A program made the translations under genes and the position numbers. The notes beneath the pieces were generated by a model that did not search any database, had not been told where the DNA came from, and saw nothing but the letters and a program-made list of their open reading frames with translations. A stretch of DNA of 64,000 nt from Plicaturopsis crispa FD-325 SS-3. Lineage: Eukaryota; Basidiomycota; Agaricomycetes; Amylocorticiales; Amylocorticiaceae. The stretch lies in the NCBI GenBank assembly GCA_000827205.1, contig KN832555.1:3250696-3314695 (forward strand), given 5' to 3'. Each line of letters starts with the position of its first letter. Position 1 is the stretch's first letter. Positions 1 to 9,329 of this stretch are shown in pieces.

Positions 1-222
1 AGCCAATGAAACCCCGGAAATATGAGCAGAATCGTGTCTGTGCAACGTCTGACATGCGTCTGGTAAGTGTCGTATAAGACCAACATCGTATGGCCTTGGT
101 CTGGAGCTCGTCTTGTAGACGTCTGATTGAAAAGTGGATCTGCAAGGACAGACGGCTTTGTCTTAGCGTCTTAGGTGTCTTAAACGTCTGACACGCTCTT
201 ATAAGACGCTTCCAGATAATTG
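1..222. repeat. Degenerate GTCT-rich repeat, left edge
   Basis: This stretch is unusually rich in GTCT/AGAC words. A unit with GTCTGACA near 48 and TATAAGAC near 73 recurs in altered form near 186 and 201, about 137 bp away. It encodes nothing convincing and is directly followed by the AATTG duplication of the terminal-repeat element. It may be the end of another repeat that continues outside the window; no family can be named. Confidence 0.35.
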
Positions 223-399
223 TGTTGGATATCGCCTTGAAGGTTTCCTTAGATGACACAGCAAGGGCCAGAGGGAACACGATATAATCAGGTAGAGAAC
301 AGTACAACGAGCGCGCTGGCACGACACTGTGCGCTTTCCGATCTCCGATCCGGATTCCCACGGTCACCTTCACCACCCGATGCTCCAAATATCCCTACA
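223..399. repeat. Left terminal repeat of the element
   Basis: 177 bp, TG...CA, apparently identical to 1316-1492 (offset 1093 bp). Preceded by the AATTG target duplication. Confidence 0.85.
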
Positions 400-1315
400 C
401 ACCCCCTGGAGCATCGCGTCCGACACACATGCAACCCTTGCCCCAAGCACCCCCTTGCTCACCAAATCCTCCGTGCCTCGCACCCCCTCACTCAGTCCAT
501 CCTTCCATCCTCTGCGATCCTGCAGGCAACCTGCGGACGACCCATGAGTCCAAGGCCATGCACAGCCCACCACGCGCATATCGCGCGTGACCAAGCCGGC
601 AGGCGATCCGTTGTGCCGATCCTGCTCACCGCCCAACCCATCCGCTCCATTCCAATCCAGCACCCGGGGCACTGCCCAGACATCTCGTCGAGCCAATACG
701 GCCGATCCGACGTCAATGGTCTGTCCGTCGCGGCCGAACCAACCCGCTCCGCGCTCCTGCGCCAATCCATTCCATCCGACGAGCGATACCACCAGGTACG
801 CGCACCAGGTCATGCCGTGCCTCCATAGAGGGCTTTCCGTCGCCTCCGAGAGGGAATAGCAACCGTAGTCGCAGCCCGCATCAGTCCTGATGGCTGACGG
901 CGAAATCCAGTGCTCCAGAGCGCGTTCAGAGCTGTTGACACTTGCCCCCGCGTACGGGCGGTCAGAGGTGTTTCAGTTAACGGCCCCAGCACGGCTCCCG
1001 TCCCCACCCAGAACTCCGATACTTCCCACTCTTCCCGCCGCTGTACGTCGGTGCAGCCAATCTCCTCTCCTCACCCCCTAAACGAAATTCCTCCAAACGA
1101 GTGCTGTCGCGATGTCGAAGGTCGATGGGTAATGGGGTTCGTCCAGTGGCTAGCGGTGCCGTCACAACCAGTGAGGTCTTACGAGTGCTCGTCGATCCGT
1201 ACGAGGCTTTGAACGTTCAGGATCCCAGCCAGATCACCAGATCAGATAACAGATCAAGCAGATCGAGTAAGCAGCCAGAGTGCAGGATGCCCCCCTGCAC
1301 CGGTGGACCTGATTA

Positions 1316-1492
1316 TGTTGGATATCGCCTTGAAGGTTTCCTTAGATGACACAGCAAGGGCCAGAGGGAACACGATATAATCAGGTAGAGAACAGTACAA
1401 CGAGCGCGCTGGCACGACACTGTGCGCTTTCCGATCTCCGATCCGGATTCCCACGGTCACCTTCACCACCCGATGCTCCAAATATCCCTACA
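1316..1492. repeat. Right terminal repeat of the element
   Basis: Second copy of the 177 bp terminal repeat, followed by AATTG at 1493-1497. The minus-strand F-box reading frame runs into this repeat and ends inside it at 1381. Confidence 0.85.
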
Positions 1493-2106
1493 AATTGGAC
1501 TTTTGCTGATGTGCCCCCACTATCGTATTCGAACGTCTCGAGGTCGGATGCGAAGGTAGGAGAGATGCTAGAATGGATGGCATCACTAGACTGGATGTAT
1601 GTGAGGTGCGAAGGTTTCCGTCCCAGTGAGTGGAGTATGTTGATGGAGGTGTGGTCAACGATGACGGACAGCGGAACCGATTGTGCCAGGGAGACCCATC
1701 GCGAAGTCCATTCAATGTCATCGCGTTGGTTGAGTAACCAGTCTCGGCGAGATATGTGTATGGTCGACCACAGGGTGGGCATTGAGAATGCAACATCTCT
1801 CCAAAAATGGCAGATATTGCAGAACACGAGAGGCGCGGACCTGGGGTGCGGGCTGTGGAATAGGGAGAAGTCGTCCGGGAGGCACAAGGAAAATATCTCC
1901 CCTAGTATCTCAACGGGCATGAGGTTTATCAGGCAGGCTTGTTGCCCAGCTAAATGAACCATCCCTTGTATAAGTTGGTTGAGCCTAGATCCCATATACC
2001 TGAGGGGTGGCGCTGCAGCTTCCGAATGGTTCATCGCGACTGAGGAGTACTTGAGAGAAAAAACGATAAGTGTTGGTGTCGTCGTATTAGAGTGAGTCGC
2101 ATTCAC
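1493..2106 (-). pseudogene. F-box protein gene, truncated by the terminal-repeat element
   Basis: The minus-strand frame encodes about 200 residues with an F-box near residues 58-105 (core LMPVEILGEIF, then a CNICHFWRDVA helix). It is clearly paralogous to the neighbour at 2555-3961 (LPIEILGEIF, CDVCHLWRDVA). F-box proteins of this agaricomycete family pair an N-terminal F-box, which docks to Skp1 in an SCF ubiquitin ligase, with a leucine-rich substrate-binding tail. Here the frame enters the inserted element at 1492 and gains about 37 unrelated residues before a stop at 1381, so most of the tail found in the 468-residue paralogue is missing. Sequence left of the element (1-222) does not continue the homology, so the loss may exceed a simple insertion. 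The start at 2106 is the first in-frame Met and is uncertain. Confidence 0.7.
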
Positions 2107-2554
2107 CTGCTGTTGTCACACGCTAGCAATAATGAAGATATTTTCTGTGCAGTGGCTCCTGCAAGAAAAGCAAGACAAAGGTATGTAGGTTGAGGAGCAA
2201 TGTCAGAATAAATATGAAGGGCAGTGCCGCGGAGCTTGCTATATTAGGTTCCGAGTCATTCATCCTCATAGCGCTCAGATAATATCTCGAAGTAAGCCTC
2301 GAGACTCGTTGCCTGAAAGATAGTCTGCCATTGAGAATGGTATATGTCCCGCATATCAAAAGCACATGCATATATCTGAAGGTTGTTTGTGGGTGAGTGC
2401 CTGTGAGCGCTGAACTACGGGTTGGCCGCCCTCAAGCTCAAGGCTTTAATTCACATCCGAGTCCTGGTTGCCTGGTTATCAAGTGAGGCGCGGGCATGAT
2501 CAAGCAGAGGGTACGTACCAAGGCTACCCATGCCTCGGGGTTGAGTTTGACACC
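2107..2554. other. Spacer between the two F-box genes
   Basis: Upstream region of the broken F-box gene and downstream of the intact one. A minus-strand open frame at 2123-2371 has no family resemblance and I do not call it. Nothing else was seen. Confidence 0.5.
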
Positions 2555-3961
2555 CTACTTCGGGATGTACTGAACTGACAGCTGGCCATCGTCCAGAAGC
2601 TGTTCAAGCCGCCACAAATCCTGGTTGTTGTGCCCTTCATCTGATCCGCGAATTCGTAATTCGACCATTTTAAACGGCCCAGACGGAGCATAGAAGCGTG
2701 ATTGCACCATGTCCGCGAGAACACCGTCGGTCGACTCAATGCCACATTCAAGTGACAAGGAAGTGAGGCGGTCGAACGTGACTGCGTCCGCAACGTTCCT
2801 GTCATCATGCGTCAAGAGGCACCACAGCCTGTCGGTGACTACCAATTGCGGGAGTACGGAACCCTCGGCGTATGGGTTGACGATTTTCAGTGTACACAGT
2901 GAGTGCCTGATCAATTGAAGACATTGGACTAGTTCGGCCTCCGTAGCAGACGGCAATGAGAGAGTGAGATGCGTGAGCGGGGGTCGTGAGCGCGCGAAAA
3001 GTGAGAACAATGCCGGCATGGGCATGATGGGCACCATCGCCGTCTGGTGCGGTAATGCGCATTTGATCTTGAGAGTGCGAAGGGCGGGCAGCGTCAAGGC
3101 ATCCAGCAGGTAAATGAACGAAGGCGTATCGGCATCGACGGTGAGTACTAGCGACGTCAGCGCATGTCCCGTGAATGCACGGAATGACCACGATGGCACC
3201 GACCGCGCCGACAGCTCTAGCTGAACACTCTGCAAGTTCTGGGAGCAGGAAAAGAAATCCGTGACGAATGCGGTGGTCACCGGGGCAGCGATACACACAT
3301 GCTCTAGCTGGCTCCACGGGGCATCTAGAATCCAATCATCCCGTTCGTGCCGCCGCAGTCCAGCTGCGGCTCCGGCTAGGTTCCATACCGATATCGAGGC
3401 GCCAGGACTGAGGTTCTGTGCATGATATTGCAGAGTCTCGACACCAGAGGCAGCCGAGGCAGAGATCGCTCGAGCGAAATCGAAATCGAAATCGAAGGGC
3501 AAGAGGAGCGCAAGGTACGAGGCATTGCGGCGCAACCAGGGAAGCAGAGGGGGAAGACTGTCCACGATGACGGATTTCACGTCCCAAACAGAACGGTGCC
3601 AGCCCGAACTAAAAGCGTCGCCGGACGGGTCCTCGACGGGGAGCTGGGTCAACTGGACGCAGGACCATAAAGCTGGTAGCGATAATGCAACATCTCTCCA
3701 AAGATGGCAGACATCACAGAGGACTAGCGGTGCATGCCTAAGGGGAGGCGTAATGGAATGATAGTCGCATTGACCCCACTGGCACCAGTGAAAGATTTCT
3801 CCTAGTATCTCAATCGGAAGGGTGCTTATCGGACAAGCTTGGGATCCAGCGGTATGGATATCGATGATCTCGTCTGAGGCCGAGGTTTGACCATGCCCAG
3901 GACCGGTGTACTGAGCCGGTACATGGCCAAAGCCTCTGGGCGCTACTGTCAGCCCGTCCAT
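2555..3961 (-). CDS. F-box protein (SCF substrate receptor), 468 aa
   Basis: A single open frame without need of introns. An F-box lies at about residues 42-90 (STLPIEILGEIF, then APLVLCDVCHLWRDVALSLP), the form common in the very large F-box families of mushrooms. The remaining residues are rich in leucine and have the irregular spacing of degenerate leucine-rich repeats, for example around LVLTVDADTPSF and LKIKCALPHQ. By family, the F-box binds Skp1 and the C-terminal part would select a ubiquitination target; the target cannot be predicted. It lies next to a truncated paralogue at 1493-2106, which suggests tandem duplication. The start at 3961 is the first Met; about 40 low-complexity residues precede the F-box, so a later start is possible. 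Confidence 0.75.
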   Translation of the reverse strand: MDGLTVAPRGFGHVPAQYTGPGHGQTSASDEIIDIHTAGSQACPISTLPIEILGEIFHWCQWGQCDYHSITPPLRHAPLVLCDVCHLWRDVALSLPALWSCVQLTQLPVEDPSGDAFSSGWHRSVWDVKSVIVDSLPPLLPWLRRNASYLALLLPFDFDFDFARAISASAASGVETLQYHAQNLSPGASISVWNLAGAAAGLRRHERDDWILDAPWSQLEHVCIAAPVTTAFVTDFFSCSQNLQSVQLELSARSVPSWSFRAFTGHALTSLVLTVDADTPSFIYLLDALTLPALRTLKIKCALPHQTAMVPIMPMPALFSLFARSRPPLTHLTLSLPSATEAELVQCLQLIRHSLCTLKIVNPYAEGSVLPQLVVTDRLWCLLTHDDRNVADAVTFDRLTSLSLECGIESTDGVLADMVQSRFYAPSGPFKMVELRIRGSDEGHNNQDLWRLEQLLDDGQLSVQYIPK

Positions 3962-4487
3962 CTTAGATATGTGTGAAAACTAGGTGCAAAACAAAGGAAG
4001 TGGATGGTGATTAGTCTGGTCAAATAATTGAGCTAAATCGCACTCACCCAATCTGATGGTATGGCGAGACTACTGTCTTGGGGAGAAGAAAGGTAGAAGA
4101 GGCGAACGTCAGAATAAATACTTTCCCGTCGAACCTATGGCAGTGTTGCACAAGCAAAAAGGACCGCCTGGTCCAAACCTAATTACTAACCGAGCGCTAG
4201 ACGCCCATGCCCAGTTTCAGTTGCAAATCGCGGAGCAAGCAGAGAAGCACGCTCGAATGGGAAAACATCATTTATCAAACCTGAAGTGTACAGTATGTTT
4301 CATTCTCTTGGAACATAAGAATCCAAATATCATCGTCGGTAAGCGGCAAAGGAGAAAGGGCATTGCATGTGTATCGATCGGTCCGTGCAGCATCCACCCG
4401 TCTCTAAGCCGATTTTGCACAATCTAGTCGTCTTGCTAGCGGGGTTAGCCTGGAAGGCTGCTGGAAGTAGAACGGCACGTACTTACC
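3962..4487. other. Spacer with an uncertain open frame
   Basis: Contains the upstream region of the F-box gene and the probable 3' UTR of the PP2A subunit gene. A plus-strand frame at 4056-4427 (123 codons) has no recognised family. A strong minus-strand splice donor overlaps the stop of the PP2A gene (see findings), so part of this stretch may be a spliced 3' UTR. Confidence 0.4.
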
Positions 4488-6722
4488 TCATGCGGCTACG
4501 CCTGCGGCCTGCAGTGCACGCGTCCCAAAGTACCGCACGTCCGCGTCAGAGTCGTTCTTTTGCTGCTCGAGCACGGGCACGATCCGCGTCTGGATAAGCT
4601 CGCGGCCCTCGGGGTCACTCCCAAACGTCGCCGCCAGGACTTCGAGGGATTTCGCAACGTTGAAGCGTATGTTCGGGATCGGGTCTGCTGCGAGATGCAG
4701 GAGGGGATCGATGATCTCGCTGCGGATGATCTCGACATTAAGCGATGGTGCGATGGTCTGTTATCGGATCATTTGTTAGTAAATCATATGTGCCTGATTT
4801 GGGGGAACGGTCGACACATACAGTGATAGCCTGCACTGTTGTCATCCTGTACAGGTAGTTGGGGTGCTGGCCCATCCCCATGACCTTCGGCACTATCGCG
4901 ACCTTGGCCCAGTCCTGGCCGAAGACCTCCGTCAATTTCTTCAAGTTCACGGTGGCGGCTTCCCGGATGCTGAAGACGGTGTCGCCGAGCCACGACATGC
5001 AGAGGTTGCCAAGTTGCTCGTCGAAGAATGGCTTTCCGAGCTGGTTGGCGAGCAGGGGGATGTACTCGATGATAGCCTGCCGCACGCGCCACGATTTATC
5101 CTCCGCAAGCTCGACAATGGCAGGAAGAAGGCTTTCGGCGAGGTGCTCAATTCCAATGACTACGAACAAACAGCTTAGAAAGGATAGATATACTGGCAGT
5201 TGCAAGATACGCACCTTCGTTGACGGTCTCAAGTTTGCTGATTATGTTCAGCCGTACCTCGGGGAATTCATCTTTCAGAAGGTGCAAGAACAGGGGAAGG
5301 AGATGCTCGATGGTGGACTCTTTTCCGAGAAGCGGGGCCAGGCCGCTGATCTGGTTGGCAAGAGCCGCACGAACATGCTGGGAGGTGTCTTGCGACAGAT
5401 CGCGTACACATGGCACGATACGGGCGAGAATAACCTCCTTGTCGAGCATTTTCGCAAAGCCTTCACAACCAAGCCCGTTTAGGGAACCCATATGACAAAA
5501 AAAGAGACAACAAGCGTACCTGGGATTTGACCAGACGCAGCCGTCCGCACTTCCGCCTCATTATCTTTGAGCAGTTGCACGTACTGACCGATTAGCTCCT
5601 CCCTCACGAGTTCTAAGCCAACGGCCTCCGCGAGCTGGGAATACGACATTTAGCTCAATTAAGTGAGACCTCATAGGCGCAACACTTACCTCGTTGAAAT
5701 GATTAGCCGCCATATACCTTACCCTCCAGCTCTTATCCCCGATGCTATGCCGAATCTGCTTGAGCAACTGGTCTTTCACCTCAGCGGGTGACAGCTGTTT
5801 TGCGATCACAATGAGGTCCTCCACAGTCAACAGGCGCACGGAGTCCTGATCATCGGACTGTAGCCTGCGGTATATTGGCAGACCGTCTGAGAGAATGTGT
5901 TGCTTGGAAAGATTCTTAAGGAGGGGCTGCAATGCCGGACAAGAAGGTGTTAGCGTCGGGTCACGTAAGAGAGCAAAACGCCACACGCACGCCCAACCAT
6001 TTTGCCGCCGCCCGTCGAACCATTGGCGTGTCGTCAGATCCAAGCGCCGCGAATCCCTTCCGCAGCTCGTCTTGGATAGCGGGTGAGACCTTGGGGTAGG
6101 CGGGAGGGTATAGTGCTGCAGACGAGGTGCGCGAGGTGAACCATTCGCCTTGAGATAGGCGCTTCAACAGCGGTATGTAGAACTCCTCGATTTGAGCTTG
6201 CGAGAGGACGCCAGCAATCTTGGCAATAGATTCTGCGGCCTGTCACGCGCGGTCAATTATTGAGAACAAATGTCGCGACTCGTGCGCAGTGGCAAAGACC
6301 GCAGGAGTAGATATCATCGCCCAAAGCGTACCTTGTCTCTGACCAACGTCTCCTCAACTGCACAAAGGTTCTCCAAGGCCCCCAACAGGACATGCGCATA
6401 TTGGGCACCGCCAATATATTCATGGAAGTCTCGGCCAAGCTCCTCCGCCAACGCGAGCAGAACTTCGTCTTCATCGTCTACAGAGTCTTGGAGGAACGGA
6501 ATGAGTTCGTCGCGCGCGCGATCGGGGCCAAGGGCGAGCGCAATAGTGGGTATGCTGTGAATCGCGTTCAGGCGTAATTGAACGTCCTCCGACCGAAGCT
6601 CATCCATGAGGATGGCAATCGGTGCGATCTAGACAGCGGCAGTCGTCGGATATTAATGGACCTAATCAGCTGTGAGCCTGAGCGAACGCGCTGACCTCGT
6701 CGTTTGGAATTCCTGGATCCAT
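4488..6722 (-). CDS. TPD3: Protein phosphatase 2A scaffold subunit A (PR65/TPD3)
   Basis: Eight exons on the minus strand: 6696-6722, 6332-6628, 5991-6239, 5690-5926, 5520-5634, 5215-5460, 4822-5159, 4488-4757, giving 592 residues (human PR65 has 589). The protein is a solenoid of HEAT repeats. Clear PR65 landmarks are [74 protein letters not shown] and [13 protein letters not shown]. The scaffold bridges the PP2A catalytic C subunit and a regulatory B subunit and so sets phosphatase specificity in mitosis, stress and nutrient signalling. The start is fixed by a 27 nt first exon (MDPGIPNDE) spliced to [12 protein letters not shown]. All joins keep frame. The stop codon is directly followed by a consensus splice donor. 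The identity is sure; the first two exons are inferred from frame and splice signals. Confidence 0.95.
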
Positions 6723-7222
6723 CGTGTGCTGCTGATACGAGAGAGCTCAGGTCAGAAAGCAAGACTGAATCGGCGGGCGTTGACGAGCACGAACAGATCT
6801 TTTCGAGGTACTTTAAAGGACTTTCGGAGCCAGATGGAAGTAGTAAAGCAGGAGTATGATGAGGACTTTGAGGCGGGAATGAACTTTGAAGAGAGCGTTG
6901 AATACAAGATCTAAAGTCGACAGCTGGTCGACAGTCCGTCGAATTCGAAACTGATGACTTTGTTTGGCAATTCTCTCGCCACATCGCAAGTCTTGCTCTC
7001 TCCTGGCCACGACGACGACGGCGACGTTCTCTGCACAGCTGCTCTTTATTTTATTTCATTGTACCTCTGAAACTATCGCTGGTATGCCTTATCAATGAAC
7101 GATCTTGCTTAAGCGCCTGCTACTACTGACGTTATTCGAGCTGAAAGCCAGGAAAGTCAACGGCATCTCCATAACCTGCTTGCCTTTCCTACTTGCCTTT
7201 CGAAATTCTACGTGCGTTTCTA
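6723..7222. promoter_or_regulatory. Promoter-side region of TPD3
   Basis: About 500 bp upstream of TPD3 and left of the MITE. No gene is supported; open frames at 6672-7010 overlap the TPD3 5' end and are shadows. T-rich blocks (7044-7060) are present. No clear TATA was identified. Confidence 0.4.
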
Positions 7223-7474
7223 AGATAGACCTCATCCATAAACAGTTGCATCACGTGACCTGACCCTAATCGCCTATAACACTTTCGTTTGGCGGAAATA
7301 AAAAAATCTGTCGCAGGGCTGGGACCGATATTACATTCCCCGTCGAGCCCTGCGAGCGAATTTTGCGAAAATTACTTAGCGAGTAAGTTATAAGAGAATT
7401 AGGGTTAGAAATCGGTCAGCCACCGCCCGCCAAAAAGGTCACGTGATGCAACTGTGTATGGATGAGGCCTATCT
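7223..7474. mobile_element. MITE with 38 bp terminal inverted repeats and TA target duplication
   Basis: The left arm, 7223-7260, starts AGATAGACCTCATCC; the right arm is its reverse complement at 7437-7474 with two mismatches. Both ends are bordered by TA (7221-7222 and 7475-7476), the target duplication of Tc1/mariner-class transposases. The 252 bp element encodes nothing. Inside is a second inverted repeat, CGCAGGGCT/AGCCCTGCG. Each arm carries a CACGTG box (7252-7257 and 7440-7445), and telomere-like CCCTAA (7264) and TTAGGGTTAG (7399) occur in the interior. It lies between the divergent TPD3 and 7814 genes and so may contribute regulatory sites to both. Confidence 0.7.
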
Positions 7475-7573
7475 TATCAGTGTGAGTGCTTTCATTCCGC
7501 CCTGTAATGCACTGAACCGAGCTGGCAGCGAACCAGAACGAACCGACTAGGCACCTGAGCATTGATTTTGAAC

Positions 7574-7669
7574 CACGTGACGGGCGCGACTGTGCCGAGT
7601 TGTTTTGAAAAGCGCGGGGACCAATGGGAAGCCGCGACTTGAACCTCCGCCGGGCGCGTCGTATAAGAG
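7574..7669 (+). promoter_or_regulatory. Core promoter of the 7814 secreted-protein gene
   Basis: CACGTG at 7574-7579, CCAAT at 7621-7625 and TATAAGAG at 7662-7669 precede a long pyrimidine-rich leader (7680-7810) that ends at the ATG at 7814. This order is typical of strongly expressed basidiomycete genes. Confidence 0.55.
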
Positions 7670-7813
7670 TTGCCGTCCGCTGCCGTTCACCGCTTTCTTT
7701 TCAACCGCCATCTACTCCCCCCGCGTCCTCTTCATTTTTCTCCGTTTCAGCGCAAGTCGCCTCCGTTCTTTATTTAATATCGCCCCACGCTCCTTCGTTC
7801 AAGTCACACAGCA

Positions 7814-8754
7814 ATGCCGTCCGCAACACGCACCCTACTCATCGCAGTTCACGCCGTCGCCTTTTCCGCCCTCGTCGTCTCGCCATTCGCGACCACAAGC
7901 GCCCTCGCGTCCCCCGCCGGACTCCCGATGCCTATCAGGGTCACCGCGCGCGCCGTTCTTACCCGCGAGGCAAACGACTCTTCTCGTAAAAGCATGAGGA
8001 TCAAGCACGCTGTCTCGCACAACCACACCGCGCCTGTTCGGATCCCTTCGCACCCCCGGAACGTCGCTGTCGCTGCTGCAAGGCCCACAACTGCCACGGC
8101 CAAGCACCGTCGTAACTCTCAGGGTAACTCTCAGGTCCAGAGCAACGTCAACGCTTTCAACGACTACTACACCAAGGCGAGGACGCACTCGAGCAACCTA
8201 AGTAAGTACCCTCGGTACATCACCCGTCCGTGGAGCTCATTCTTGTACCCCACAGAAAACTTGGCGTCCCAGTCTGCCAATGTCGGAGGCGACGATAAAG
8301 ACTTCCAGCAGAAGGCCGCCACCGAGATGACTGGCTTCCAGACGAACTTCTTGGGCTTCCAAAACCTGCTCGGCACCGTCAGCAGCGGAGACAAGGGCCT
8401 CGCGAACTACGACCGCAGCGACTTGCTAGAGACGCAGATCAAAGGACTAATCAATGCCAACAAAGACGTTCTCAGCGCGACGACCGCCCTTGTATACAAC
8501 ATTCCTGTCCTCGGCCCCATCCTCGGTCCGAGTAAGTCCAGGTCGTCTTGATGTGTTACATTTTCTCTCGCTGATCAGCCGCGCCAACAGTTGTATACGA
8601 GATCAAGTGCATCGTGGACGACTTGCTCGACATCACGGAGGACGTCACCGACGGCCTACTCAACGCGCTCACCCCCCTCCTCCAGCCGCTCCTCGGCCAG
8701 GCCGACCTGGTGGGCTGCGGAACAGGCCTCGACGTTTTCGGTGTCTGCCTCTAA
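7814..8754 (+). CDS. Orphan secreted protein, about 275 aa
   Basis: Three exons: 7814-8201, 8256-8531, 8591-8754. The N-terminus has a hydrophobic stretch (ALVVSPFATTSALA) that fits a signal peptide or anchor, then a basic, Ser/Ala/His-rich region to about residue 105. A helical domain follows (SNVNAFNDYYTKARTHSSNL onward), rich in Asn, Gln and Leu, ending in a hydrophobic Leu/Pro run (LLNALTPLLQPLLGQ) and a short tail with two Cys (GCGTGLDVFGVCL). Another Cys lies in EIKCIVDD. I do not recognise a named family; it resembles small secreted proteins found only in mushrooms. The promoter has CCAAT and TATA boxes and a pyrimidine leader, which suggests high expression. Introns are 54 and 59 nt. 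The model is firm; the function is unknown. Confidence 0.75.
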
Positions 8755-9329
8755 ATGACGCTTGTGCGGGCTCTGCTTGTAGATGCGCCCTGTAAATGAT
8801 TGTGTTACTGTACACGGACACGGACACGGCTACCTATGGCACATGTACCACCACCGGACTACTGTTTTGTGCAGGCCGCATTACTTATTACAAGGTGTAT
8901 CAATACTATGGACTTGTTTTGTATCTTTTATTGTCCTCCGTTCTCTATGAATGACGCACACGCTATCGGTTCATTTGGTGCGAGAGAGTTCAGAAAACAG
9001 CACCTAGGACCTGAGATCGGCGACTGCGCGCAAGCTGTGAGCCTGTCGAGGCTTTGTCGCAGCCATTGTCCTTCACGCATCCACACGTCGGAAGGAAACA
9101 GATGTGTGTATTGCAGCGAAAGAGATAAGATTAAGCTGAATAGGCGAAACGGCGGTAAGTACAGAATATTCGGCGCTAGGCGACATGCACAAGTCACGCA
9201 CGTCAAATGATATAGCTTGGAGATGCGATAAGTATGTGAACGTGAACGGTCGAAAATGATACAGAAAGCGTAGTGCGCGAGTTCCACGGTCCAACGAAAA
9301 CAAGTGTAGACAGCAGCGTAAAGCCCCTC
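8755..9329. other. Spacer between convergent genes
   Basis: 3' regions of the 7814 gene (plus) and the DUF4870-like gene (minus). Several open frames on both strands (8800-9287) lack family resemblance. No RNA gene was seen. Confidence 0.4.

Larger units (their letters stand above)
223..1492. mobile_element. Short non-autonomous LTR-type element (TRIM-like)
   Basis: Two direct repeats of 177 bp (223-399 and 1316-1492) appear identical base for base. Each starts with TG and ends with CA, with inverted TGT/ACA tips, as LTRs do. The whole 1270 bp unit is flanked by a perfect 5 bp direct repeat, AATTG, at 218-222 and 1493-1497, the usual target duplication size of retrotransposon integrase. The 916 bp interior shows no recognisable gag or pol, so the element is non-autonomous in the sense of terminal-repeat retrotransposons in miniature. 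Read on the minus strand, a G-rich run lies just before the downstream repeat, a possible polypurine tract; no primer site could be assigned. Identical ends suggest a recent insertion. It sits in the 3' part of a minus-strand F-box gene. Confidence 0.78.

Noticed and set aside
253-828. 191-codon plus-strand open frame and the opposing 370-813 frame inside the terminal-repeat element
   Set aside because: No resemblance to gag, pol or any host family. The first 49 codons lie in the terminal repeat and recur at 1346.
4056-4427. 123-codon plus-strand frame between the F-box and PP2A genes
   Set aside because: No family, no promoter or splice logic, and it lies over the likely PP2A 3' UTR.
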